Shown: positions 35,334 to 48,077 of the stretch, piece after piece
How positions within the stretch are numbered: position 1 is the first letter of the stretch
Layout of the letters: every line of letters begins with the position of its first letter
Source of the DNA: Reticulascus tulasneorum
Lineage: Eukaryota > Ascomycota > Sordariomycetes > Glomerellales > Reticulascaceae
Assembly (NCBI GenBank): GCA_001557505.1
Contig: LSAX01000004.1
Coordinates: 1,612,001 to 1,676,000, forward strand
Reading direction: 5' to 3'
DNA: 64,000 nucleotides
Notes under the pieces: generated by a model
What the model was told of the DNA's origin: nothing
What the model saw: only the letters and a program-made list of their open reading frames with translations
The model's database searches: none
Program-made: the position numbers and the translations under genes

Positions 35334-37613
35334 CTACGCGTACGAGACCTTGGTGCCAAATAAGCCAAAGACACGTTCCCACCGCTTCCCTTTGCCAGCA
35401 TTAGCTTTGGCTGAATCGGGTTCTGTGACTTTAACACCATATTGTTGGATACAGCAGCTGAAAGGGGTGTTCTTCGAGCGGCCCTGATCTGACTTGATCT
35501 GCTTCCTAGCAGAGCCGGTTATCTCGTCATCTGAGCTGTCTGGGGGACGATCGTTTATCTTGCTGCCCTTGAACGTCTTTTCTTTTTCGGCCGCTTGTTT
35601 GGCCTTCACCTCTTCCAATTCTCCCCATAAAATGAACATGCGCTCGCGTAGGAGAGTAAGCGTTTCCGGATCGGCGCGAAAACTGAAGCGGGTGAGCATG
35701 CTGCCTAACTGAGAGACCGTCATGGGGAAAAGGAAGATGACGACTTACTCGCAAGCATCCAGCCCTGTTAGAAGCTGGGCACTCTCGTTGTCAACGACGA
35801 CCCAGATCATTTGATTTGGCCCATGATCGACAGTAGCCGCATCTTCTAGCCGCAGCGCGAATCGCCATTCCCATACTCTTTCTCCCACATAAGCATCCAG
35901 GTTCTTTTGGCCAGTGTCAGAGTCAGAATCCGAGTCGTCGTCTTCGTAGTCGGATAGGATCTCGTTTTCGGTTGTCTTTCTGGAACAAGCGAAGTCCTCT
36001 AGCCTCTGAGGGTGGAAGTCAACAACCCGGACATTTGCCCGATATTTGGAGCACGTAAATGGTAGTTGTAGGATCGATGTGTTTCCTTCTACTGAAGTTG
36101 GGTAGGTTGCGTGTTCAAGCATGGACGATACCGAGCTGGCTTGCTGGTCATGGTTCTCGCATTTGACTAGCAACGTTAGCAAGGTTTGAGATATATAGGG
36201 GTCACAGTGCCAGCTCACCCTGTTGGTTCAATTTGAGTAGGGATTCGAAATCGACTTCCCTTTCAACGGCCTTCCTCTCCATCTCAGCCCGTTTCTTGGC
36301 CCTCTTCATTTTCGAGTTGAGATGTTCAGAATCCGGCTGGTTAGTGGCTGATCGTTTCTTGCCGCCAGCCTTGAGATCTTTCAGCTGTGTCCGTTTCTCC
36401 TTTTCGTAATCTCTCTTTCGCCTTATCGCCTCTTTGAGCCTAGGATCGATATTCTCAGCATCATCTGCAGGATGTAAAACATCAACTTGCACTTTTATTC
36501 CTGCAGCTTGGCGATCTTCGCGGAGATAACCTTCCAGGTTCGTCGAATTGGAGCCGTATTTGACTTGGACGTTTCGAAGCTGTACCCAGCTTCCATCGGC
36601 GACCTGCGAACGTATCGCAGTCGCATGCGGCTCATAGCAAGTGACCTGCATGGTCTTTTTCCCGAAGGGACCGGCCCAATCCCCATTGGAGTTGGGTTTG
36701 ATGGCAGATTTCCCAGATGTATAGCCGTAAGGATCTCCTTCCTGTCCGGTCATAGCATCATTGCCACCGGCCCATGCAAAATTGTAAAATGCAGGGTTTT
36801 CGGTATAGTCTGTAACCCAGACCGTCATCTTGTCGCCTAGGTCGTACGGTTGCCGGGCTACCTTGGCAATCAAATTGTAAAACCTGCCGTCTTTGACGTC
36901 TTTCAACTCGCTGAACTTTTCCTTGACATTCAACGACTGAGCAGCCTGCAGATCAAACTGCGCAGCATCCGGAATACTGTCTTTGTCAATGTTGTGGTAT
37001 AGCCAGGAGACATACTCGCATTCTCTGACTACAGGCATTCGCTTTGTTCGGCGTGTTGGTTGCCGCAGAGCATTCAGCGCATGGTTGGGTGGAATGGGTA
37101 TCTTGTCCGCCAGAAAAATATGAACATCCGTTGTATGAGATGTCAAGAGAGACAAGGGGTCACTCCTATACCTCTGGACCTTTGTGTGGTGTAAGCAACC
37201 AGCCGATACGAAGACAAGGAGCTGATAGAGTAGACAGCTAACTCACTTTAACTGAGAATAAAACAGCCACATCTCCGGGTCCAACTTGAGGCATGTCATT
37301 TTGAGGACGGAAGATGGTCAGTAATAGATCCTCTGACGTTTCCTCAGTTGAGAGATCGAAGAGTCTCAAGGTGCATTTGTGATCTGTCCCAGTATAAGAA
37401 AAGCTCTTCAAAGCATCAAAGCTGATTTGGAATGAATGGAAGGATGGATGGTTTACCTGACCCAGACGTGGGCATTGGAAGCTGGCAGTCCTTGACGATA
37501 CCAACGATGTTTACCAGGCGGCCCTGGCCCACTTGCTCGTCCAAGATTTCTCGAATTGGTGTGAAGCCCTTGGGTATTGGGGGCACTTCACCCCGCCGCC
37601 CCAGTGGATTCAT
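35334..37613 (-). CDS. POT1: Protection of telomeres protein POT1
   Basis: Binds the single-stranded telomeric G-overhang, caps chromosome ends and regulates telomerase. Five exons: 37613-37457, 37383-37247, 37179-36219, 36166-35749, 35682-35334; 673 residues. The Telo_bind OB fold occupies about residues 8-140, with IPKGFTPIREILDEQVGQGR, VNIVGIVKDCQLP and, after splice 1, DHKCTLRLFDLSTE. The second OB region starts near ERKSL-type FYNLIAKVARQPYD and MTVWVTDYTENPAFYNF. A C-terminal part rich in acidic residues (DYEDDDSDSDSD) ends in a Lys-rich tail. For the last intron the nearer AGs break the frame; the acceptor CGCTTCAG restores it and yields DACDFRADPETLTLLRERMF. The length fits mould POT1. 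It is divergent from importin alpha over 1 kb. Confidence 0.88.
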
Positions 37614-38647
37614 CTTTGAGGACGACGGATGCAACAAGAACAGTCCAGCTTCACAAGTCCAATTCGAGAGTGGCTGGCACACCGTGGACAATTGAGATGC
37701 AGAGCAGCGAGACGTCAGGAGCCTCCGCCGCTCCTTGCAGCCTCTGGAGCTTTTACAGTCAATCAAATTATGATGGTTTGTCAATCAATGGGGGCATCAC
37801 GCGTTCTGAGACGCGTCTGCGAAGTAAGGTACCCCACCGACAGCTTCCCCCTAATTACTAGGTAGGCCCGGCCCCTAAAAGATGCCTACCTAAAAGACCT
37901 CAGGGGGGTCTCACGTCGTATGTAATATCGCGGGAGCATGTGCTTTGTCCCGTGGCCCCACCGACCGCCTCCAGCCAATGACTGAACCCTAACCTGGAAA
38001 AGGCAATTGGTGGAGAATGCCCGAGCTGGGGTATCTGAACTGCATTAAGCGATGAAGTACCTACATGACAGTTGTCATGGGAGCAGTTGTAGGGGAATGA
38101 GCAGAGATAAACAAAGAAGCCGCTAACGTCATGCACTAAGAAAGTACTTCATTCCCTATCTTTCACCCCTCTACGCAACTGAGGCAGCAACTAATTACCC
38201 CTCTGAATCTTTTTTGCTTTCGGTCCTCGTTGGGAGAGTGTAGGCGGGTTTCTGCTGCATACATAATAATAGTACGTACCTTTATTACTCCTGGAAGGGG
38301 CCCGCCTCGCTGCTGCTGCTGCAGGGCCGTCCACTTTCCATTTCTACAGCCATAGTCACTCTTCGGTTTCCATCTTTCCAATCATCATAATTTTCTCTCG
38401 CCAACCTCATAATCCTTCTCTTGACCTTTCTGCCAAACCAAGTTGTTTGCCACACTGGTATTGTCAGCCGCCGCATCCAACCGTCCACACGACGCGAAAC
38501 AGAAACTAAAAAAAGGTGGCACCGCTGAGTTGCACCTTTGGACCGATAACATTTTCTTCTTCTCCATCATCCCACACATCGGCGCCGACTCGATTTCACA
38601 TCTGACCACCCCCCTCTCTAAACACTCAACCACGTCCCGCAGCAATC
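37614..38647. promoter_or_regulatory. Divergent promoter region of POT1 and importin alpha
   Basis: About 1 kb. The last 250 bases (38390-38647) are CT-rich with repeated CCTTCTCT-like blocks, the usual core promoter and leader of strongly expressed fungal genes. CCTACCTA/AGGTAGG words lie at 37858-37893. Confidence 0.5.
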
Positions 38648-40641
38648 ATGGCTGACCGCTACATCCCCGAGCATCGTCGTACGACGTTCAAGGCGAAGAA
38701 CACCTTCAAGCCTGAGGAACTCCGTCGCAGACGCGAGGAGCAGCAGGTCGAAATCCGCAAAGCAAAGCGAGAGGAGAATTTGGCCAAGCGACGAGGCATT
38801 GGAACAGGCGACTCGCGACCTGGCGCTTCCCTGGGCGCAGCTCCAGACAGCGACGATGATACTGCACCGACTGAATCTCAGGTAAGCCGTTACTTTTTGT
38901 CGCATCGCGTATCCTTTTCTCTTTTTCTTTTCCAACCCTTCCCTGTGTTGGTCTTCGATGGGACCCCGCCATTTCTGCACCATCGCAACCTCGCCTGTTG
39001 CCAGGGGATCCTTCCGCCGCCCCACACGTGGGACTTCGAGGGGGTTCCTAACCCATGCTTGTGCTTGGAGATGCCGACCGATGCTCAGTCCTGCAGTTTC
39101 GCGATTTTGCACCTGCGTTTTGCTTGTCCTGGCTTGACGAGAACAGTTTGCTGACCAAACTTTAGCTCAATGAAGATCTTCCTCAGATGGTCCAGGGAGT
39201 GTTCTCGGAGCAAATCGACCTGCAGATCCAAGCCACCACAAAATTCCGAAAGCTCTTGTCCAAGGAACGCAATCCTCCCATCGAGGAGGTCATCAAGACC
39301 GGTGTCGTCACTCGCTTCGTCGAATTCCTGCGATCTCCTCATACCCTTGTTCAGTTCGAGGCTGCCTGGGCTTTGACAAATATCGCTTCTGGCTCCGCTA
39401 CCCAGACCCAGGTTGTCATTGAGGCCGGAGCCGTACCCATCTTCGTGGAGCTCCTGGCTAGTCCTGAACCCGATGTTCGGGAACAGGCTGTCTGGGCCCT
39501 GGGCAACATTGCCGGCGATAGCCCCCATTGCCGGGACTATGTGTTGAGCTGCGGTGCTCTGAAGCCTCTCCTGGCTCTGCTAGGCGACAGCCGCAAGCTC
39601 AGCATGCTCCGCAATGCCACCTGGACTCTCAGCAACTTCTGCCGTGGCAAGACTCCTCAGCCTGACTGGGCAACTGTAAGTCGGCCGCACAAAGGCTCAC
39701 ACCTGGAACAAGAACTAACTTCGCACTAGATCGCACCAGCTCTCCCGGTTCTTTCCAAGCTTGTATATTCCTTGGACGATGAGGTGTTGATTGACGCTTG
39801 CTGGGCGATCTCATACCTTTCCGATGGCTCCAACGACAAGATCCAAGCAGTCATCGAGGCGGGAATTCCTCGTCGACTAGTGGAGCTGCTCATGCACGCT
39901 TCAACCTCTGTTCAGACCCCAGCCCTGCGGTCTGTTGGAAACATCGTTACGGGAGATGATGTTCAAACCCAAGTGATCATCAACTGCGGCGCCCTTCCAT
40001 GCCTTCTGTCTCTGTTGAGCTCTAACAAGGATGGCATCCGCAAGGAGGCTTGCTGGACAATTTCCAACATCACCGCCGGAAACTCGGCGCAGATTCAGTC
40101 GGTTATCGACGCTAATATCATCCCGCCTCTCATTCACTTGTTGTCTAATGGCGACCTCAAGACACGCAAAGAGGCTTGCTGGGCCATTAGCAACGCAACT
40201 TCCGGAGGACTGCAGAAGCCAGAGCAAATCCGCTATCTCGTGTCCCAGGGCTGCATCAAGCCCCTCTGCGATCTTCTGGCTTGCCCCGACAACAAAATCA
40301 TTCAGGTTGCGCTCGACGGACTGGAGAACATTCTCAAAGTCGGTGATCTTGATAAGCAGGCCGCGGGTGAAGGTCCTGACTCGATCAACCGTTATGCGCT
40401 GTTCATTGAGGAGTGTGGCGGTATGGAGAAGGTTCATGATTGCCAAACCAATGCCAACGAGGAAATTTACATGAAGGCCTACAACATCATAGAGAAGTAC
40501 TTCTCCGACGACGAAGAGAATGCGGACGAGAGCCTGGCTCAAGGTGCTGGGCCTAATGGGACCTTCGGTTTCGGCACCAACGCTCCCGCTCAACAAGGAG
40601 GCTTCAACTTCGCCAACGGCGGTGACTCGATGGACATGTAG
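38648..40641 (+). CDS. kapA: Importin alpha (karyopherin alpha)
   Basis: Adaptor that binds classical nuclear localisation signals and links cargo to importin beta. Exons 38648-38881, 39166-39675, 39730-40641; introns 284 and 54 nt; 551 residues, the usual length. The importin-beta-binding domain (about 1-65) reads [20 protein letters not shown] followed by an Arg/Lys-rich helix. Ten Armadillo repeats follow, with the cargo-binding W-x-x-x-N pattern seen repeatedly ([66 protein letters not shown]). The acidic stretch [12 protein letters not shown] and the Gly/Phe-rich end with terminal SMDM close the protein. The first intron is unusually long for this window. Confidence 0.98.
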
Positions 40642-42061
40642 TCCTTCTGAATGAAGACACTGCTGCCGATTCTTGGTTGACTAGCATCGATCTGGATTAC
40701 GCTGTCGTCTCCAATCTGTCAGCTGATATTCGGTCTTCCCTTTACCCCAAACATCGCACAGCTATATTTCCCCACCTCTGTCAGCAAAACACAAACACAG
40801 TTTGATGAACTGACGGACACCCAACCCCCCCCCAAATCACAACACCAGCAATCGGCGTTCTTTAATCTGGATTGATGACACTGTACGGAAGAAGATTCCC
40901 GAGTTCTGGGAAAGCAGGCCCTTTGGTAGCTTGAAAGCTCCAGCCTGGTGGCGAGTGGACGGAGAGAAGAACAACGATCAGCAGACAAGACTTTCATGAC
41001 GGGTAGCTTGATAGCTCCGGTCTCTGGTCTGGCTGGCCTAGGATGACCGCGACACCTTCTGGCACCTTGTGGAAGTGGCGTAGGAGATGAGCAAGTCGGA
41101 CTTTTCGGACGACATGATCTCCGAGATGTAGTGCCTGCGGGCATGGGCTGTTTGATGCTAGTGCATCACAGCTTAAGCGGACGATGGGCCAAACTTGAGC
41201 TACATAGCTTATTTATTGTCGGGACCAAGTGGTCTTTGGCTTTCACTGTCAATAGCCAAACTTTCCGTAGTGAAAGCCAAGTAAACAGTATAAACACTCC
41301 GAAATTTGTCCGTGACTCGTCCATCATCTCGCTACAATGCCTTGCTCGCGACCACTGCATGCCCGAAGCAGGCGATTTCGTACAGGTAGTGTTGTAAATC
41401 TGCTGACCAGACCTGCGCCACGCAATTGTCGAGATTCCTTTGGAGCTTCTATTTGTTCAAATGTTCTCGACGTCGCGCGCAGCAGCTTGGCATAAATCAT
41501 TACCGAGCCTCCAAGTTGACTACGCCGGCCATCCGGGCCCTCCATCGCTGGCAAGGCGAGAGTATCATCATAGTTCAGCCGATTGATGTCGCTATGAAGG
41601 TTGGTTTGCAGGTGTGCCGTTTAGTATTCGCTCGACGAGCTCACCCGCAAGGTCGAGAATTCCAGTTGCTCCACGAAAGCGGACGAAGAATCGTCACCAT
41701 CCCATTCGGCCCAGCCCATTGACTCACCATCAGGGATGCCAATTGGGAGATACGATTTGCCCTCATATTCATGTGTTTTGCTCGTGTCATCAGGTGCCTG
41801 GATCCAGGGACTACCAACTCCGAACATGTTGGATCAACTACATTCTTACGAACTTACGACCCGCTACGAAAACTGAAAGCATAAAAAACATAAAAGATTT
41901 TTTGACAACTTGATCGATGTTCTCATTTAAGTACTCGTCTTGCTAGATATTATGCGGAACTATCCTCACGAATATCTGAAGCTCGGAGATCTTGCATACT
42001 TTTGGTCGTCAGCTCCATCGTCTAACCTCGCCGAAAATGCCCGTGGCATTTCTCTAATCCA
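40642..42061. other. Convergent 3' region
   Basis: 1.4 kb between the convergent importin alpha and helicase genes. Small frames on both strands show no family features. Confidence 0.55.
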
Positions 42062-45000
42062 TCAAGCATCCAACCCGTCAAGCTCGATTAGCTTGCTAAC
42101 CATCTTAATGACTTCGTTATCCTTGAGATCCAACGCGGGATTCTCCATCTTCAGCGCAATCACATCATCCACCATGCCCCTGAGTCTCGATACCAGGACT
42201 CCCAGACGTGCCCAGCCCCGCAAACGCAGCCAGCCGTCTACTACAAGCCCACGACCCAGCGTGTCAAGCTCGATCGCACCCGAAAACAAGAGGAGGGTAT
42301 ACCCATTGAAAGCTGTGAATTGGTCACTGTTAGCCACCTGCGTTACATGCAGCGTCGTCGTCAGCTCGGGTTTGACTTACGTGTAAGGTCTCGTATGAAC
42401 GTCTTGCTGGTCGATATCAGGGTGAAGTATGACATATATGCAGCATTTCCTGAGAACCCCTGGCTGCCAAACATGGTGCTGCTCGGATGAATGAACACTC
42501 TCCCGATATCCTGAGTGAAATATTTGATCATCCTGGCCTCCGGGTCGAGTTCCACCGCCCCGGACATCGAGCTTGCGAACTTTTTGTCCGGGAACTGGAT
42601 TCGTGCGATTTGTGGGCTGAACGCAGAGGCCGTGAGAGCTCTGACAAGCGTCATTGATCCTCTGCTATTCACTGGCCGGGAATCCCCTACGTCCTTCGCA
42701 GGAACGATGCCGATTTCTCCCAGCGCAGCATAGTATTGCATGCGAGTGGCGGCTATGTCGTTTAGTGTCAAGAACGAGAGAAAGTTCTCATCACAAAAGC
42801 TACGCAGCTGCCGTTGTGGTACTCCGTCTTCCTTCATTTCCTCCCACTGCTGGAATGCGTACAGGTCGGTGAGGAGGTCACCGTCACCGTCCGAAAATTG
42901 CATCCTTGCGTCCTTGGCTTGGTCCCGCTTCTCCTGCGGCGACATGAATGGGCTTCTGGTGCTCAGAATTGCCGCTATGGTGACGCAATCATCCAAGCAG
43001 CCAAATATAGCCCCATAGACCATGAGCTTTCCGCAACGAAGATCTGTGGGGATCATGGCGAGCTGCTGACCTAAGCCGGTCAGTTCGTCTCCATCCAAGG
43101 CACCCATCCTTCTTAGCAGCCTAATAGCACCCTCGACCGCTGTGCTTTCCGGTGGCGTCGGTGACCGCGCCAGAAAGGCAGTCACGTCTCTCATTCCCAT
43201 GGCGCGCACAGAGAGGCACATCTGCTCAAGAGGAACACGTCGGATCTCGGGCTCGGGCCGTTCGGCCATCTGCTGCTCAAGGTTTCGTGTGTAGAGCTTG
43301 AAGCACTGTCCAGCCTGGACTCTGCCTGCTCGGCCTTGCCGTTGCTTGCATGCGGCGCGCGATGCCCAGTTTTCTTCCAGCTTTCTCATATTGTTTTGAG
43401 GATCATACGTTGTTTCCTTCACCTTTCCGCTATCAATAACAGCAACAATATCATCAATGGTGATGGAAGTCTCTGCGACATTTGTTGCGACGACAACCTT
43501 CCGCTTCCCCGGCAGCGGAGGCGCGAACACACGCTTCTGCTCCCTCGTCTCGAGTGAGGCATGAAGGGGAAGAACATGCAGGGAGGATATGGACCGTAAA
43601 ATGTTGCAAACCTGGTTGATCTCTGCTACTCCTGGCAGAAACACCAATATCCCTCCACTCTTTTGTACTTCTGAAAGCTCCGTATCGATGGCCCTCACGA
43701 CATCGACGAGGAGGTTATAGTTTATGCGATGTCCTAGTTTCTGAATTGTCTTTCCAACCATCGAGTCTCCTCGTGCTCCCTCTAGTAGAGCATCGTCCCC
43801 ACCAAAGCCTGTCATCCTCACAATGTCATCAAGATAATATTCATCAACCGGATATGTTCTGCCGGCGATCACCACGAGGCCGACACTGAGACCCTGAGAA
43901 GCGAAGTAGTTCTTGAACGAGGCAGCATCCAATGTGGCGCTCATCAATATCAACTTCAGGGGGGTTCTTTTCACGCTCATAACCTCCCTGATAATCGTGA
44001 GGAGGAAATCTGTATCCAAACTGCGCTCGTGAACCTCATCAATCACAATATGACTGACGTCTGCCAACGAGGCAGCAACGTCCTCTATCCTGCCCCCTGA
44101 AACCTGCAGGCGTCTGAGTAGTACACCAGTGGTCACAAAGGTGATCTTAGTCCGGCTGCTCCTGCGAGTTTCACCACGGATAGAGAAGCCAATCTCGTCT
44201 CCTACACGAGAACACCTCTCCTCGGCTACGCGATCTGCCAAGCCGAGAGCAGATATCCGTCGCGGCTGGGTCACAATCATGTTCGCGCAGTTTCCAAGAC
44301 CCTGGCTGTACAGATCGTCAAGAATGTATTGCATGGACTGGGTTGACTTTCCGGATCCGGTCTCTCCGCTGATGATGGTTACGTCGTTTTGCGTGACAGT
44401 CCGGACAATGTCATCTTGTACCAGCCAGGCTGGCAGACTCTGACGTTTGGTTATCATCTTCTTCCATGCAGGATCCTCTTGTCTCGCCATCCACTCTTGC
44501 CGGCTGTGGGGATCAGGGGCCCAGTTGATAGGCTTGGGAAGCCTGTTGAACTTGGATCTCTGCTGCTTCGCCTGAGCCACGCTTTGGGTTTCGGAAGCAG
44601 AAGACGTCACAGCGGAGATCTCCATCAGCTTTCCAGGCCGTTCAACGATATCGTTTATGTTTTGTTGTATCCAATCAATCGCAACCGAGACCTTCATCGG
44701 CTCATCGAGATATGAATCTTCAAGGTATGCCGAGGCTTGTTTGATAACGCTGAGTTTGATCTGGGAAGGCAGTTCAGAGATGACAGTAAGAACAAGCTGC
44801 CTAGGATAGCTTGGCGATCTTCGCACTTGGATGGAGGTATCAACATCCTTCTGCGGTCCGTTTGTGACCGACTGTAGCCTAACCTGGATAACATCGTCCG
44901 CCGTGCGATTAAATAGATTGCCGAAGGAGGATTCCATGGCGGCCACTTCGTCTTCCCACAACTCCTGGACTGTAACACCGGCAGGAAGGATGTCTGTGTC

Positions 45001-46191
45001 CTCTTGAGGGCGTTGACCATTCGAGTCTGTGCCTGTGCCCAGAAGCCGTCGCTGCAACATCTCTGCGGCCTTCCCTTCGTTCCCTCCACTCTCCTCAAGT
45101 ACCCGGGCGCACAAGTCAATGGCATAACCTGATTCGGATAGACGCTTGATCGCCGCTTCTTTCCTCAAATCCATAGCCACAACCGTGATGCCCGCAGCAT
45201 AACTCTCAGGTAGCGCCCACCGGGGCAAGTCATCCTCGGGAACGTGGATTAAGAGCCATTCCAACGTTTCTTCACGATCCTTGCAAATGTCTATCGCCTC
45301 TTCTACATGGCTACGACGGAAACCGAGTTGACTGAGCTCTTTGAGAACCGATTGTCGCTGAGGCGGTGGCATATGGATCTTGTGAGGATTCCAGACGACG
45401 TGTTTCTGAATGAGAGCTTCGACTTGCGCGCGAGATCTCTTTCCCATCTCGATTTTGGGTACTGAAGTCCACCCTTTCATGACATTCGCGGAGCCACCCA
45501 TGGCGTTGTTTCTGAGAACCAAGCCAGCGGCCCCGGGCATTGCTTTTGCCTTTTCCCTGACCTGGTCCATTTCTTTTCGTTTCTTGTCTGCGGTAGCCTT
45601 CGACTCCTCCCTCTCCCGAAGCGTCTTGAACGGGTCCGCATCATACATCCATGCCTTTCCATCCTTAACATCCTGCTTCTTGAGTTCTTGAAAGTCTTTC
45701 CAAAGCGACTTGTAGTCCGGGGGCAGTACGGTGTGCTTGTTCTGCATACTGCAGACCCGGAACAGTGCATATGTGGCCGCGCAGTGCCTGGCCTCAAGAG
45801 CCGTAGGCTTACAGAGCAAATGCTTAAAATCTGGAGGTATCTTAAATGCGTCCAACCTTGTCAACTCTTTAGTCTTGGGGTCTTTCGCGCTCAGGCTGAT
45901 CATGCCTGAGAAGCCTTCTGGGGTCTTCCGCAAGTCATAGTCTGGCTTCTCCCACTGCTGCTTTTGGCAGTGTTCGCTGAGTAGGTTCACTGGTAGCTTC
46001 CCAGTCCACGAGGCTCCTCCAATTAGCTGCTTGACTGTGGGCTTCGGCGGCTCAACAGCTGGCCCGGCCGCCACATCAGCAACCGAGGCTGCGGGAACAA
46101 CTCCCTTCTTGCCTTTGAGGCCAACCTTGGACGGCACTGGTTGCGAGGCTGGGGCAGGCGTGCCCGCCTTGTCTTTCCCCTTCTTGACCAT
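42062..46191 (-). CDS. DEAH/DEVH-box RNA helicase, DHX57/DHX29 type
   Basis: ATP-dependent helicase of the DEAH/RHA group (yeast YLR419W, human DHX57/DHX29 relatives), probably cytosolic and acting on RNA or ribosomes. Exons 46191-42381 and 42312-42062, intron 68 nt, 1353 residues. Order: a Lys/Ala/Pro-rich N-terminus, a UBA-like helical part (about 335-385, AIKRLSESGYAIDLCARVLE), an RWD-like domain (about 400-530, LWEDEVAAMESSFGNLF) and the helicase core. Core motifs: GETGSGKST near 608, DEVHERSLD near 714, MSATLD, and QRQGRAGRVQAG. The HA2 and OB-fold regions follow. Motif II is DEVH rather than DEAH. The intron acceptor ...TTCACAG was chosen because it restores IRDLTPFNGYTLLLFSG; a nearer AG gives a stop. 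It is divergent from the aprataxin-like gene. Confidence 0.92.
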
Positions 46192-46779
46192 TTTTGGTCG
46201 CAGATCAGTAGCGCAGTTAGGTAACCATGTGGTTCAGTCGAAAAGATGCGGCTGAAAATCCACGTTGGATGTAGAGTGGAGGTTTGTGATCTCAAGTTGC
46301 CACCGGTTTGGATGAGATTTTGATGCAATATGCAGTGAGACGGTTAGTTAGGTTCTAAGTTCAGGTAGTTGCAGAGTGGCGAGCTAGTCTAGGTGCTGGC
46401 GTCTATAGCCTGTGGCTTCCCAGTGGGGCCATACACTAAATGAGGAACCTTAGGTCGCTGTTAATTACAGACGAATATAGAGGGTCCAAGGCCCCAGATA
46501 AAACCCCGCTACAGTTCGGGCTGGTAGGTCGCTTTAGTGTACTAACTACCGTCCAGGCTTCCATTGATAACTCACTACATGTCGACGGGATTGTGTGAGT
46601 CAACTCCAAACAACCTACCAGGGCCAGCACCTATCTGTGTCCTCCGCAAGCTGGTCCTTCCACTGTTCCCCTTATGCATGGGGACAAGGAGTAAGCAATA
46701 TTTGAATTGGATAGTTGTCTGGCCGAATAGCTGCTCTACGGAGGCTCGAAACTAAACATCGGCATCATTGCCAGACAAC
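46192..46779. promoter_or_regulatory. Divergent promoter of the helicase and aprataxin-like genes
   Basis: 588 bases between two outward-pointing starts. No motif could be assigned with confidence. Confidence 0.5.
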
Positions 46780-47689
46780 ATGGCTGATTTCAAGTCAGAG
46801 CCAGAGGAGGCCCTTACTAGGGAAGAAATCACCGGCAAGGCTCCCGAAGTAAAGCCTCCGCGCAATGCCTGTAAACCTCCTCCGCCCATCCCCTGTTACT
46901 GGCATCTTCACGTTCGGCACTGACCAGTTGTATTCAGTTGCAGAGCTGATGGTACGAAAGCCAAAGCCGGAGGCAAAGCAACCCACGGCGCCTGGACGAT
47001 CTCACTCACGCGGGAACCCGTTCAAGAACCGTGATGGGCTCGGCGCCTACCTGGGTGACCCGGCGTCCTTTCCGGCATCTCGCGTGATATACTTCAACGA
47101 CGACTTCGTTGCAATTAATGACATATACCCCAAGGCGAGCATCCACACGCTGCTGCTCCCCAGATCGTCTTCCCACGCGCTGCTACACCCCTTCGATGCG
47201 TTTGAGGACCCAAAGTTCCTGGCCTCGGTCCAGGCCGAGGTTCTCAAACTTAAAGACCTAGTGGCCAAGGAACTTGAGCGAAGATACGGCAAGGACAGCG
47301 CAGCTGACTCCAAGCGCCAAGCCGTCCTCAATGGCGACATCGAGCCGGAAGGCACCCAGTTGCCGACTGGCCGAGACTGGCACGCTGAGATCATATCTGG
47401 GATACACGCACATCCCAGCATGAACCATCTCCACATCCACGTGCTCTCGAGAGACATGTTCTCCGAGTGTCTGAAGCACCGCAAACATTACAACTCATTC
47501 AACACGCCCTTTCTCGTAGACGTGGCCGACTTTCCTCTGGCCGACGATGACCCGAGGCGGCACCCCGGACATGGCGGATTTATGAAGAAGGACCTCATCT
47601 GCTGGAAGTGCCGCAAGAACTTCAAGAATCAGTTCAAGAGCCTCAAAGACCACCTCGCCGTGGAGTTCGTGGAATGGAAGAAAGAATGA
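46780..47689 (+). CDS. HNT3: Aprataxin-like DNA 5'-adenylate hydrolase (HIT plus zinc finger)
   Basis: Removes AMP from aborted ligation ends (5'-adenylated DNA) during break repair, in the nucleus. Exons 46780-46870 and 46938-47689, intron 67 nt, 280 residues. A short acidic N-terminus (MADFKSEPEEALTREEITGK) precedes the HIT domain (about 60-220), with IYFNDDFVAINDIYPKASIH and the histidine triad HLHIH at 194-198 inside HPSMNHLHIHVLS. HRKHYNSFNTPF follows. The C-terminal zinc finger has Cys252, Cys255, His269 and Glu273, matching the C2HE finger of fission yeast aprataxin. The acceptor TATTCAG was used because the next one (TTGCAG) creates a stop and the chosen one gives PRNAFAELM as in relatives. 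Confidence 0.93.
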
Positions 47690-48077
47690 GATAAATAGGC
47701 GGTGGGTTCGCAGGCCTGGGTTGGTAGGGTTCATCCATGCCATTGATTAACGGGACGAGAGACGATCGGAAAGCAAGGTCCAGCTTCCCATGCGGCTCAC
47801 CATGCGTCGCATGACGCCTGAATGCACAAACCGCGGACCACTATTATAGCAGACGTTTGTTTGAGATTATGATATTTGGGTAAACGAGTGGTATATCAAC
47901 CACCAGTCTTGCGCTCTTGACTTTAAAAGCATACAGACCAGCGAGCGTAAACGAACGCACTTCCCAAGCCAAGTCCCCATACAAGATTCCCGAAACGCCC
48001 GCTACCTTCCCGACCCCAAACCATCAATGATAACACGGAGCATGGATTCTCACTGCTCATCCGTCTATGATCCATCA
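47690..48077. other. Convergent 3' region
   Basis: 388 bases between the convergent aprataxin-like and AT-hook genes; nothing else seen. Confidence 0.6.
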
